Below, in pieces: positions 50,116-57,930 of a DNA stretch of 64,000 nucleotides (the stretch's first letter is position 1; the number at the start of each line of letters is the position of its first letter). The stretch is taken from NCBI GenBank assembly GCA_963809545.1, contig CAWEKD010000005.1, positions 1,302,001-1,366,000 of the forward strand, in the 5' to 3' direction. Origin of the DNA: Natronosporangium sp035305625 (GTDB lineage: Bacteria > Actinomycetota > Actinomycetes > Mycobacteriales > Micromonosporaceae). Under the pieces are notes generated by a model, which did no database searches, was not told the origin of the DNA, and saw only the letters and a program-made list of their open reading frames with translations. A program made the position numbers and the translations under genes.

Positions 50116-51908
50116 CTTTCCTTTGGTGAGGCGTTCCCGCCCGGCCGGGGGTACCGTCCGAGCGGTAGCAGATAGACGAGCATCTGGTCCACCCCGTCCA
50201 GTCCGAACACCTCGTTGGCCAGATCGTCGTAGAAACCGCCGATCATGCCTAGCGCCAGCCCGGTGCCGGCCGCCACCAACGCCAGGTTCTGGGCGAGGTG
50301 GCCGGCTTCCACCAGCACCAACCGGGGAGTGCGCAGCCCGTACCGCTGCCGCACCTGGGACACGTCCACGTACAGGCCGAGCAGCGCGGGGAGTTCGGTG
50401 AGGTCGATCCCACCCTGGGCTACCGCGGCCTCGCCGAACCAGGACGAGGTCGCCTCCAGGTCGTCCACGGAGGGGGCGGCCCCAAGCCGCCACAGCACCT
50501 TCTCCACCGGGTCGGCGTGGTAGACCCCCGGTTCCAGACCGGGGATGTCCCACACCACCAGCCGCAGCTGCGCCGGATACTGCTGCCCTCCGCTGGGGTA
50601 GGGGCGGCGGGCCAGTTCGTACCGGCGACCGTCGGGCAGGGTCACCGGCACGATGCCGGTGGTGCCGTAGGCGCGCCATAGCACCGTCCCCAGCTCACCG
50701 GCGGTCAGCGGGCCGACCACCCGCCCCCGCGCCGAGCCGCGGCGGCGGAGCGCGTCCGCCAGCGACACGGTCAGGTCGTGCTCCGGCAGCCGCACCGGCG
50801 TCCCCATGGCCCACCAGTTGGCCGGCTGCGGGGGGTCGGTGTCGGTGGATGGCCGCTGGGCCTCGAACTGGCCGGGCAGGTACTTGCTGGCCTCCATGAA
50901 CCGTCGATCCCACGCGTCCGGCCCGTCCGCGAAGAACGAGGGCAGCCCGTCCGGCGCCAGCAGGGCCATGGCCACCAGCCAGCACACGGAGCGCTCCTCG
51001 TCCGGGGTGATCCCCAGCCGGTTGAACAGCATGTGCAGCTGGGAGGCCCAGACCGCCAACCAGAGGCCGTTCTCCGGCGTGGTGGCCGGATCCTCCACTC
51101 CGGTCAACCGCCGCCGGGCCGCGCGGACCGTGTCCCCCCACTGCCGGGCCGGATCCGCCGCGGCGGCCGGCTGGCTGGCCTGTTCCTGCAGGCGCTGCCA
51201 GGTCTGCAGCAGGGTGCCCGCCTGCCGCTCGACCAGCCGGACCGCGTGGGTCTGCGCCACCGTCGGGGGCAGCATCGCCACCTCCGACTGCCACCGCCAG
51301 CTCACCGCGTGCGCCCGCAGCCACCGGGACGCGGCCAGCCGGTCCAGCCCGAGCCCCAGCGCGGTGGCCATCGCCAGCTCGACCGCGGCCGCCAACCGGG
51401 CCCGGACCGAGCCGGTGGTCGCGATCAGTCGGATCGCCACCTGGGTGGAGTGGCCGAACACGTCCTCCGCGATCCCGATCGCGGCGGGGCCGCCGTATCG
51501 CGCCACTTCCGGCCGATACGGCACCTCCCGCACGTCACCGTGGTCGTACCAGTCCGGCGGCGGCCAGGGCTGGTCGGGGTTGAGCTGCGGCGGATCGGGG
51601 GCCAGCTGGTATGGCGCGTCGGCGACCAGCGTGGTCAGTTCCGTATGGATCCGGTCCGCGACGCCCGGTCGGGGATCACGGACCCGGATCCGCAGGTGGG
51701 GTCCGCCTTCCAGGTAGCGGATGAAGAACCAGTCGGCGATGTCACCGGAGTCGCGTAACCGGTTCAGCCAGGGCGCGATCGTGTCGGTGAGGAACGTGTC
51801 CACATCCGAGTGATGCCATCGCAGGAAACAGTGCAGGCTGAACCACACGCGTTCGGTGGCGGCGGCCGAGGTCGCGACGGTCGCGGGAGTGGACAGGACA
51901 GTGGTCAT
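50097..51908 (-). CDS. LazF-like bifunctional thiopeptide elimination/dehydrogenase protein
   Basis: A 603-residue protein with two parts. Residues about 20-300 are the LanB C-terminal/glutamate-elimination domain (VWFSLHCFLRWHHSDVDTFLTD, DWFFIRYLEGGPHLRIRVR). Residues about 375-590 are an FMN nitroreductase-fold (SagB-type) dehydrogenase (YPSGGQQYPAQLRLVVWDI, GGFYDDLANEVF). In lactazole the two activities are fused in LazF: one eliminates glutamate to form dehydroalanine, the other oxidises azolines to azoles. It ends the leftward operon and overlaps the preceding gene by four bases. Identity is assigned by layout and gene order. Confidence 0.85.
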   Translation of the reverse strand: MTTVLSTPATVATSAAATERVWFSLHCFLRWHHSDVDTFLTDTIAPWLNRLRDSGDIADWFFIRYLEGGPHLRIRVRDPRPGVADRIHTELTTLVADAPYQLAPDPPQLNPDQPWPPPDWYDHGDVREVPYRPEVARYGGPAAIGIAEDVFGHSTQVAIRLIATTGSVRARLAAAVELAMATALGLGLDRLAASRWLRAHAVSWRWQSEVAMLPPTVAQTHAVRLVERQAGTLLQTWQRLQEQASQPAAAADPARQWGDTVRAARRRLTGVEDPATTPENGLWLAVWASQLHMLFNRLGITPDEERSVCWLVAMALLAPDGLPSFFADGPDAWDRRFMEASKYLPGQFEAQRPSTDTDPPQPANWWAMGTPVRLPEHDLTVSLADALRRRGSARGRVVGPLTAGELGTVLWRAYGTTGIVPVTLPDGRRYELARRPYPSGGQQYPAQLRLVVWDIPGLEPGVYHADPVEKVLWRLGAAPSVDDLEATSSWFGEAAVAQGGIDLTELPALLGLYVDVSQVRQRYGLRTPRLVLVEAGHLAQNLALVAAGTGLALGMIGGFYDDLANEVFGLDGVDQMLVYLLPLGRYPRPGGNASPKESPGRQG

Positions 51909-53101
51909 GACAGCACCTCCGGAGGGATCAGGTGGTAGGCGAAGTCGCGGACGCGCGATCGCCCGAGCAACAGCAGATAGAGGAAGTCGTGGTCAGCGGG
52001 GACGGCGGCGGCCGCTTCGAGCGGAGCTTCGTGGACACTCCGGGCCGGGCGACAGAACATCCCCACGGTGGCGGCCTCCGCCCCGACGTGTTGGGCCACC
52101 GCCCCAGCGGACAGCAGTAGCCGGTGGTAACCGGCGGCACCGGTGGCCCGGATCGCGGCCGATGTCGGGGCCGTGATCACCCAGGCCAGGTTCATCCCGG
52201 CCACCTCGATGTCCTGGCGGGGATAGCTGAAGGCGGTCTGCACCTGGGCGAGGGCGTCGGCGGGGGCGCGGAGTACGAATTGGTCCCCCCGCGGCGCGTA
52301 CCACCCGTCCGGGTGGTCGGTCACCCCTCGGACCGCGACCGCGTGGTGGAGCCCGCCCCAGGCGGCCGGGGAGCCGGGTGGGGGCGCCGTGGCCGCCGCC
52401 GCCAACCGGGGCAGGTACGCGCCGGGGAGCGGACGGGGGTCGCAGGACAGGCCGCGCGGTCCGATCCCGGAGCTACGGGGAGCGGTGACCCGCTCCCACC
52501 CCTGCCCCGGCTGATCTCCGGTGAGCAGGTCGAGCTCCAACGCGGACCCGGCCGGGGGCGCGGGGAGCTCCCCGGGGCCGGCCGCGATCCGGACCTCCAG
52601 CCCGAGGGCGGTAGCGGTGTCGGCCAACGCGCCCGCCACATGCCCGGCCTCCAACCAGGCCAAGGCGGTAGCCAGGGGTCCATAGCCGGCCGGCATCCGC
52701 TCCGGGTGGAGGGTCAGCCGCAGCCGGAGCGGCGCCGCCCCCGACAGGGAGCGGCGGGGTGCCCCGTCCTCCGGGGCATGGAGGCATTGGCGGACCGGGT
52801 CCAGCTCCCACCATTCGTCCTCGCCCCGTACCGCCACGTCCACCAGGTAGGCGGCCCGAGGGGACGGGTAGAGACGGTGGTCGTTGTAGATGTTCCACGG
52901 TTCCCACCGGCGGGGAGCGAGCGCCAACTGGAGGAGCCGGATCACGGTCTGGGCGTACCGGCCTTCGGCGGCCAGGGGGGCCAGGGGCACCCCCTTCCCC
53001 AGCCGGCGGGGTGGCCGGGCCGGCGGGGGGCCGGGCCGGGGGTCCTTGCCCGGGCCGTGGGCGTACACCTCGGCCAGGGCGGTCGCGGTCGCAGTGGTCA
53101 T
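51905..53101 (-). CDS. nitroreductase-fold (SagB/McbC-like) accessory protein
   Basis: A 398-residue protein. It has features of a tandem nitroreductase-like fold (RLLLSAGAVAQHVGAEAATVGMFCRPA, FLYLLLLGRS near the C-terminus, YPSPRAAYLVDVAVRG near residue 80) but is diverged; the FMN-binding residues are not obvious. A second such protein is not part of the six-gene lactazole set as I recall it. It could be an additional azoline oxidase, an inactive scaffold or a substrate-binding partner. Its ends abut the YcaO gene (7 bp) and overlap the LazF-like gene. Confidence 0.65.
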   Translation of the reverse strand: MTTATATALAEVYAHGPGKDPRPGPPPARPPRRLGKGVPLAPLAAEGRYAQTVIRLLQLALAPRRWEPWNIYNDHRLYPSPRAAYLVDVAVRGEDEWWELDPVRQCLHAPEDGAPRRSLSGAAPLRLRLTLHPERMPAGYGPLATALAWLEAGHVAGALADTATALGLEVRIAAGPGELPAPPAGSALELDLLTGDQPGQGWERVTAPRSSGIGPRGLSCDPRPLPGAYLPRLAAAATAPPPGSPAAWGGLHHAVAVRGVTDHPDGWYAPRGDQFVLRAPADALAQVQTAFSYPRQDIEVAGMNLAWVITAPTSAAIRATGAAGYHRLLLSAGAVAQHVGAEAATVGMFCRPARSVHEAPLEAAAAVPADHDFLYLLLLGRSRVRDFAYHLIPPEVLS

Positions 53102-53108
53102 GACAGCC

Positions 53109-55085
53109 TCACGGGAACGGGTGCGGGTCGATGGGCAGGTCCTCGTACCGCAGCGGCGCGGGCACCCGACCCAGCTGGTACGGCACGGTCAGCAGCCGGG
53201 GCAGGCCGCGGGTGCGGTGGTGTACGTGGCCGAAGGTCATCGGCAGGGTGCCCGGCACGATCACCTTGGTGGCGTGCAACCCCACCTGGTCCCGGATGAT
53301 CGGGTCGGTCTGGTCGACCGCCAGCACGTCCAGCCCCAACCCCGCGAAGTGCGCCACCAGTTCCCGGAGGGCGTGGCCGAGGTCGTGCACGGGCTGCGGA
53401 CGGTCAGGCCACAGCTGGCGCCAGTGCACCGGCTCCGGGTCGCCGGCGAACAGGAACGCGTACCGGTCCCGCACCTCCGGCAAGGTGTTGAGGGCCACGT
53501 GGTCCTTGAGCGTGTGGACCAGCTCCGGACGCTCCAGCATAGGCAGGAGGCGTTCCCGGTCCAGGTGCCCCTGTTCGTGGTGGGCGTACTCGGGCATGCT
53601 CAGCACGTTGATCGCGACTTCCACCGCGGCGCCGCGCACCGCCGACCGCGGGGCGGGGTGGGCGCCGGCGGCGAAGAACGCCTGCGGGGCGTGCGGGTTC
53701 TGACCGCGGTAGAGCGCCAGGCTGAGCGCCACCGGGACCCCCAGGTCGTTGGTGGCGTCGAAGAACATCAGCTCGTAGTCGATCTCTTCCAGCCGGTCGG
53801 CCAGGTGCGGCACCAGCGGGTCCTGGTCGGCCAGCGAGATGCGGCGCAGGGGGGTCTGGGCGTACCAGGCCATCAGGAACGCGTCGCGTTCGACCACTTC
53901 GAACAGTCCGTACAGGATCGCTTCGACCAGGCTGTTGCCCAGCCCGCAGCCGTTGGACGACTCGTACAGGAACCGGGGACCGCCCTGGCCCGCGGGCAGA
54001 TCCCAGTAGGCCACGTGCGCCGGCACCGCCCGTGCCCGCTCGTCCCGCAGCGACCAGGCGTACACCCACTGGGTGCGGACGCTGGGCGAGTACGGCACGA
54101 CCATCGACGCCGGATGGTGGTCGTACTCGGGGGCGTGCAACCCCAACGTCACCGGGTCGACCGCCCGTTCCGGACCCAGCTCCTCAAACGAGGCCTCGAT
54201 CGCGGTACGCACCCGGTGCGGGCTGGCTCCGGTGTACCGCTCCACCGCTTCGAACAACGCCACCCGCTCCGCCTCCGGGTAGGTCAGCGCCCGCCCGTAC
54301 CCGGACTCCCGGATCCGCCGGTCACCGATGAGTTCGGCGGTGACCAGCGGCAGCGGGAACCGCTCGGTGCGCCGCACGTGCCCCACCGGCCCGTGCCGCC
54401 AGTCGAACAACGCCTCCCGCAACCGTTCCCGGGTGGTGAGCGGGTTGGGGCCCCGCAGCGAGTACGGGTCGCTGGTCGGGGTCGGGGCGATGTCCACCCG
54501 GGCCGCGGCCGGAACGTCCAGCGGCAGCGGCGCGCACACCAGGCATCCTCCCCGGCGGGGACGCAGGCGATGCGTGCTGACCGTCACCTGGTCGGTGCGG
54601 ACCGCCACCACCACCCCGTCGTACCGGTCCGGGTCGGTCAACAGATCCGCGAGTACGCCGGCGACGGTGTCCCGCACCGGTGGAGGCAGCACCCCACCGA
54701 GCCGGAGCTGCGGTGACCGGCTGGGCACCCGGTGCCCGAGCACCCGCAGCCGTTCCTGTTCGGCGCAGGTCAGGCAGGCGGTGGCACCCGCCCGTAGGAC
54801 CGGACCGATCAACACCAGGCCGCCGTCCAGCCGGACCGGCAGCTGCGGGTCCGGTCCACGCCAGGCGGCCCGGCTGAGTTCCGCCGCGGTGGCCTGAGTC
54901 CACTCCGCCAGCAGGACCACCCGCGGGCCGGGGAGGCGCTCGGTGGGGATCGGCGTCTCCGGCACGACCACCGGCACCGACAGCCCGGCCCGGTGGAGCG
55001 CATCCGCCAGGTCGGCGGCCACCGCGGTCACGGTGCCGACGTCGACCGACTCGGTGACCGGGGAGTTGATCACGTGCGTACTCAT
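53109..55085 (-). CDS. YcaO cyclodehydratase with N-terminal E1/ocin-ThiF-like domain (LazE-like)
   Basis: A 658-residue azoline-forming enzyme. The N-terminal about 220 residues have two CxxC pairs (C104/C107 and C181/C184) that should bind zinc. The YcaO part includes GYGRALTYPEAERVALFEAVERYTG near 265-289, ESSNGCGLGNSLVEAILYGLFEVVERDAF near 370-398 and a Pro-rich ending DPHPFP, which packs against the active site in this family. It cyclises Cys and Ser of the precursor using ATP. It is placed fourth of the biosynthetic genes, as LazE. Confidence 0.9.
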   Translation of the reverse strand: MSTHVINSPVTESVDVGTVTAVAADLADALHRAGLSVPVVVPETPIPTERLPGPRVVLLAEWTQATAAELSRAAWRGPDPQLPVRLDGGLVLIGPVLRAGATACLTCAEQERLRVLGHRVPSRSPQLRLGGVLPPPVRDTVAGVLADLLTDPDRYDGVVVAVRTDQVTVSTHRLRPRRGGCLVCAPLPLDVPAAARVDIAPTPTSDPYSLRGPNPLTTRERLREALFDWRHGPVGHVRRTERFPLPLVTAELIGDRRIRESGYGRALTYPEAERVALFEAVERYTGASPHRVRTAIEASFEELGPERAVDPVTLGLHAPEYDHHPASMVVPYSPSVRTQWVYAWSLRDERARAVPAHVAYWDLPAGQGGPRFLYESSNGCGLGNSLVEAILYGLFEVVERDAFLMAWYAQTPLRRISLADQDPLVPHLADRLEEIDYELMFFDATNDLGVPVALSLALYRGQNPHAPQAFFAAGAHPAPRSAVRGAAVEVAINVLSMPEYAHHEQGHLDRERLLPMLERPELVHTLKDHVALNTLPEVRDRYAFLFAGDPEPVHWRQLWPDRPQPVHDLGHALRELVAHFAGLGLDVLAVDQTDPIIRDQVGLHATKVIVPGTLPMTFGHVHHRTRGLPRLLTVPYQLGRVPAPLRYEDLPIDPHPFP

Positions 55086-55096
55086 CGGAATTCCTT

Positions 55097-56785
55097 TCAG
55101 ACGGCGGGGGTGAGGGCGACGAAGCCGACCGCGGCCAGGGCCGGTAGCAGCGCAGGAGCGGTGTCGGAGGTCAGTGGCGTCGGCGTAGGGGCGCCCAGCT
55201 GGCGTATCGCGGCCTGCACCCGGGGCTCGAGGTCAGCGACCCCGGCGGGCCAGTACCAGCGCAGGTCGGTCCACTGCGCACTGTCGAGGTGTTCGGGCCG
55301 CCAGGCGGGCGCGGCCCCGGTCAGCGTGACCGGGCCGGTCGGGTCCAGCCCCGCGCGGCGGGCCTGGATGAGCCCGGTGGCGGCGAGGGCAGCGAACGCC
55401 ACGGCGTCGGCCGGGGTGGCCTCCACCGCCCAGGCCAGGGTTTCGCCACCGGCGTCGACCCGGGCGTGCACCAGGTTCGGTGCCAGTCGCCGCACCCGCA
55501 GGGTGGCGGGGACGCCGAACCGGAGCGTGAGCGCTTTCCACCAGCGGCGGGCCGCGGGCGAATCAGCCCACTCCGCCTCTGCCACGGCGGCATTCGGGAG
55601 GTCGGCCAGGTGGGTGTGGACCCACCGACGTAGCGCCACTCCGGTGGCGTGCGGCGAGTCCACTCCCACCACCACGTCGGTGCCGACCGTGGTGTGTAGG
55701 GCGTCGGCCGCCGCCTGCAGCGCGGCGTCCAGGCGGGCGGTGTCACCGGTCACCCCGATGCCGAGGGCGTCACCCGCAACCGCCAACGCCGCCGGCACCT
55801 GCGGCAGCTCCCCGGGGCGGGCCGGGGTGACCAGGCCCAGTTCGGGGTCGCAGAGCGCGTCCAGCCGGGCCAGCGCCGCATCAAGGTCACCCGTGGGAGC
55901 GGCGGTCGCGGCGGGGGCGGCCGGCAGCCACGGGTGGTAGCTGGCGCGCAGCGGATCCAGGCGCGCCACCAGTACCGCGGGGTGCTCCGGCGTCAGCGTG
56001 GCAGCGGTGTCGGCGCCCAGGGCCGCCGCGTCCTGAGCCGGGTCCGGCAGTCCGGCCACCGCGCAGATCAGCCGATGGGCGGCGGCGCCGCCGACCAGGC
56101 CGGCCAGGGCGTACGGGGGCGGCGGGTCATCGGCGGATACGCCGAGCCGGGCGGCGACCTGGGTGGCTACCTGCCGCACCTGTGCCACCGGGGTGAGCGG
56201 GAGGACGTACCCCACCTCGCCGGTGGCCGCAGCCGCCACCGCGGTGACCGCGTCCACGTGCAGCACCACCGGCTGCCGGCCCGGTTCGGTGCGCACCGTC
56301 ACCCCCGCGTCGGTCAGGGCCCGGGTGGCGGCGTCGGCGACGGGGCCGGATCCGATGATCCGCACCTGGGCCTGCCGAAGCCGCCGCCAGGCGCCGGCCG
56401 GATCTGCGGCGACCGACTCCAACCAGGCGGCCACCGCCGCCGGCGGAGTGTCCGGGCCGGTCTGCTCCCAGCCCGCGGGCACCTCCACGAGCAGGTCGTG
56501 CTCCCGCAGCTGGGTCAGGATCAGTTCGATCGCCTGGGCCACCTCCGGCCGGGCCCGGGGCGGGCCCAGCTTCTCGCGCGGCACACCGGCCACCAGTGAG
56601 GGTTCGATCGCCTGCCACAGCCGCCACAGCCCGGCTCCGCCGTCGATGGTGAAGCTGGACGTCCAGCCGCGGACATGGATGCCGCGAGAGGTCGGGCTGG
56701 CGTGCACGACCGGGCGTAGTTTCACCAGCGGCGCGGCGGCCGTCACGGTGGTGGTCGATGGTGCAGTGTGGACTGCGGTGGTCAT
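55097..56785 (-). CDS. RRE-containing ocin-ThiF-like leader-binding protein (LazD/TbtF-like)
   Basis: A 562-residue protein. Residues about 20-100 form an RRE-like winged helix (KLRPVVHASPTSRGIHVRGWTSSFTIDGGAGLWRLWQAIEPSLVAGV, HDLLVEV), which would bind the leader peptide. The remainder is an adenylation-fold-like domain (VRIIGSGPVADAATRALTDAGV) without recognisable catalytic residues. It should deliver the precursor to the YcaO enzyme. It begins four bases before the LazC-like stop and ends 11 bp before the YcaO start. Confidence 0.82.
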   Translation of the reverse strand: MTTAVHTAPSTTTVTAAAPLVKLRPVVHASPTSRGIHVRGWTSSFTIDGGAGLWRLWQAIEPSLVAGVPREKLGPPRARPEVAQAIELILTQLREHDLLVEVPAGWEQTGPDTPPAAVAAWLESVAADPAGAWRRLRQAQVRIIGSGPVADAATRALTDAGVTVRTEPGRQPVVLHVDAVTAVAAAATGEVGYVLPLTPVAQVRQVATQVAARLGVSADDPPPPYALAGLVGGAAAHRLICAVAGLPDPAQDAAALGADTAATLTPEHPAVLVARLDPLRASYHPWLPAAPAATAAPTGDLDAALARLDALCDPELGLVTPARPGELPQVPAALAVAGDALGIGVTGDTARLDAALQAAADALHTTVGTDVVVGVDSPHATGVALRRWVHTHLADLPNAAVAEAEWADSPAARRWWKALTLRFGVPATLRVRRLAPNLVHARVDAGGETLAWAVEATPADAVAFAALAATGLIQARRAGLDPTGPVTLTGAAPAWRPEHLDSAQWTDLRWYWPAGVADLEPRVQAAIRQLGAPTPTPLTSDTAPALLPALAAVGFVALTPAV

Positions 56786-57930
56786 GTCAAGCTCACCCTT
56801 TCGGTCTCCGCCGCCTGCGCGGCCAGGTATCGCTCGATCCGTTGCTGCCAGGTCAAGCCGGTGACGCGTTCCGCCGCCCGCCCGACCAGATACGCGGCGA
56901 GGTACCGCTCGATCGGCTGGACGTCACACAGGCTGAGCAGCAGATACAGCACGTTGGTGGTGAACCGGTAGACAGTGAATTCCCGCTGTCGACCGATTCG
57001 GGAGTAGTCGATCTGGTTGAACATCCGGTGGAATTCGCTGTACTCGGTCCGTAGTTCCGGATCCCACCGCCGGGCGGTGGCCGGGTCACCGACCTGCCGC
57101 GCGCGGCGGGTGTACGACTCGCCGGGGGCGGTGGGTAGCCCGCCCCGCTGGTAGACCTGGTCGGTGGTGGACCAGACGTCGGCGCTCCAGTTCCGCCACG
57201 CCGCGGCCACGGGAGACGGGTTGTTGCCCTTGACGATCCGCGACACCAGTGCGGTGACCGCCTCCCCGTGTCGGGCCCAGTGCGTCTCGAACCCTCGCCG
57301 GAGTCGACCGTCCTGATCGGAGTAGAGCAGGAAGTCCTCCAGGTGAGAGACGTAGGACTGTTGGCCGGGGCCGAATCCGAGCGGATAGGTGGTGGCGTGG
57401 GCCGTCAGCGCGGTCACGGTCAGCTCCACCCGGGCAGCGGCGCTGTCCCCGCGCTGCGCCAACCACGCCACGCTGGTGGACACCGTCGGGACTCCCGCGG
57501 CCAGGAGCGTGTGCCGGCACGTCACCGCCTCGGTCGAGCCGAGCAGCTCCACCAGATCCGACACGTCGACCGGCTCCACCCGGATCGTGTTGTCGGGGTA
57601 GATCGGGGTGTACGGTGGCGGTACCAGTTCGGCCTTGCCGGCGGCTTCCGCCTGGGCCAGTAGCTGTGCTTCGGTCAGTCCGGCCCGGGACGGGTGGGCG
57701 GCCAGGTAGTCCCGTAGCCGGTCCGCCACCTCCCCGGCCGCAGTGGACAGTGCTGCGGCGGGGCCGAACAGGCGGATCCGGACGTGAGGGCCGTGCCGCC
57801 AGTGGCGCTCCAGGTGGCCGGTCACCGGACCGTCGGTGACGTGCGTCAGCGCCGGTAGCACCGCTTCCCGCAGCAACGGGGCCTTGATGGGAGCGTGGTA
57901 GTAGCAGATCACGTCGAGGGCCTCGGTCAT
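56782..57930 (-). CDS. pyridine synthase (LazC/TbtD/TclM-like)
   Basis: A 382-residue LanB-C-like protein: ICYYHAPIKAPLLREAVLPAL at the start, HWRHGPHVRIRLFGP near 45-59, and QSYVSHLEDFLLYSDQDG in the middle. In thiopeptide pathways this protein joins two dehydroalanines by a formal aza-[4+2] addition, forming the pyridine and releasing the leader. It is distinct from the elimination domain in the 603-residue protein by length and position. Its GTG/ATG end overlaps the LazB-like gene by four bases, so they are coupled. Confidence 0.85.
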   Translation of the reverse strand: MTEALDVICYYHAPIKAPLLREAVLPALTHVTDGPVTGHLERHWRHGPHVRIRLFGPAAALSTAAGEVADRLRDYLAAHPSRAGLTEAQLLAQAEAAGKAELVPPPYTPIYPDNTIRVEPVDVSDLVELLGSTEAVTCRHTLLAAGVPTVSTSVAWLAQRGDSAAARVELTVTALTAHATTYPLGFGPGQQSYVSHLEDFLLYSDQDGRLRRGFETHWARHGEAVTALVSRIVKGNNPSPVAAAWRNWSADVWSTTDQVYQRGGLPTAPGESYTRRARQVGDPATARRWDPELRTEYSEFHRMFNQIDYSRIGRQREFTVYRFTTNVLYLLLSLCDVQPIERYLAAYLVGRAAERVTGLTWQQRIERYLAAQAAETERVSLT

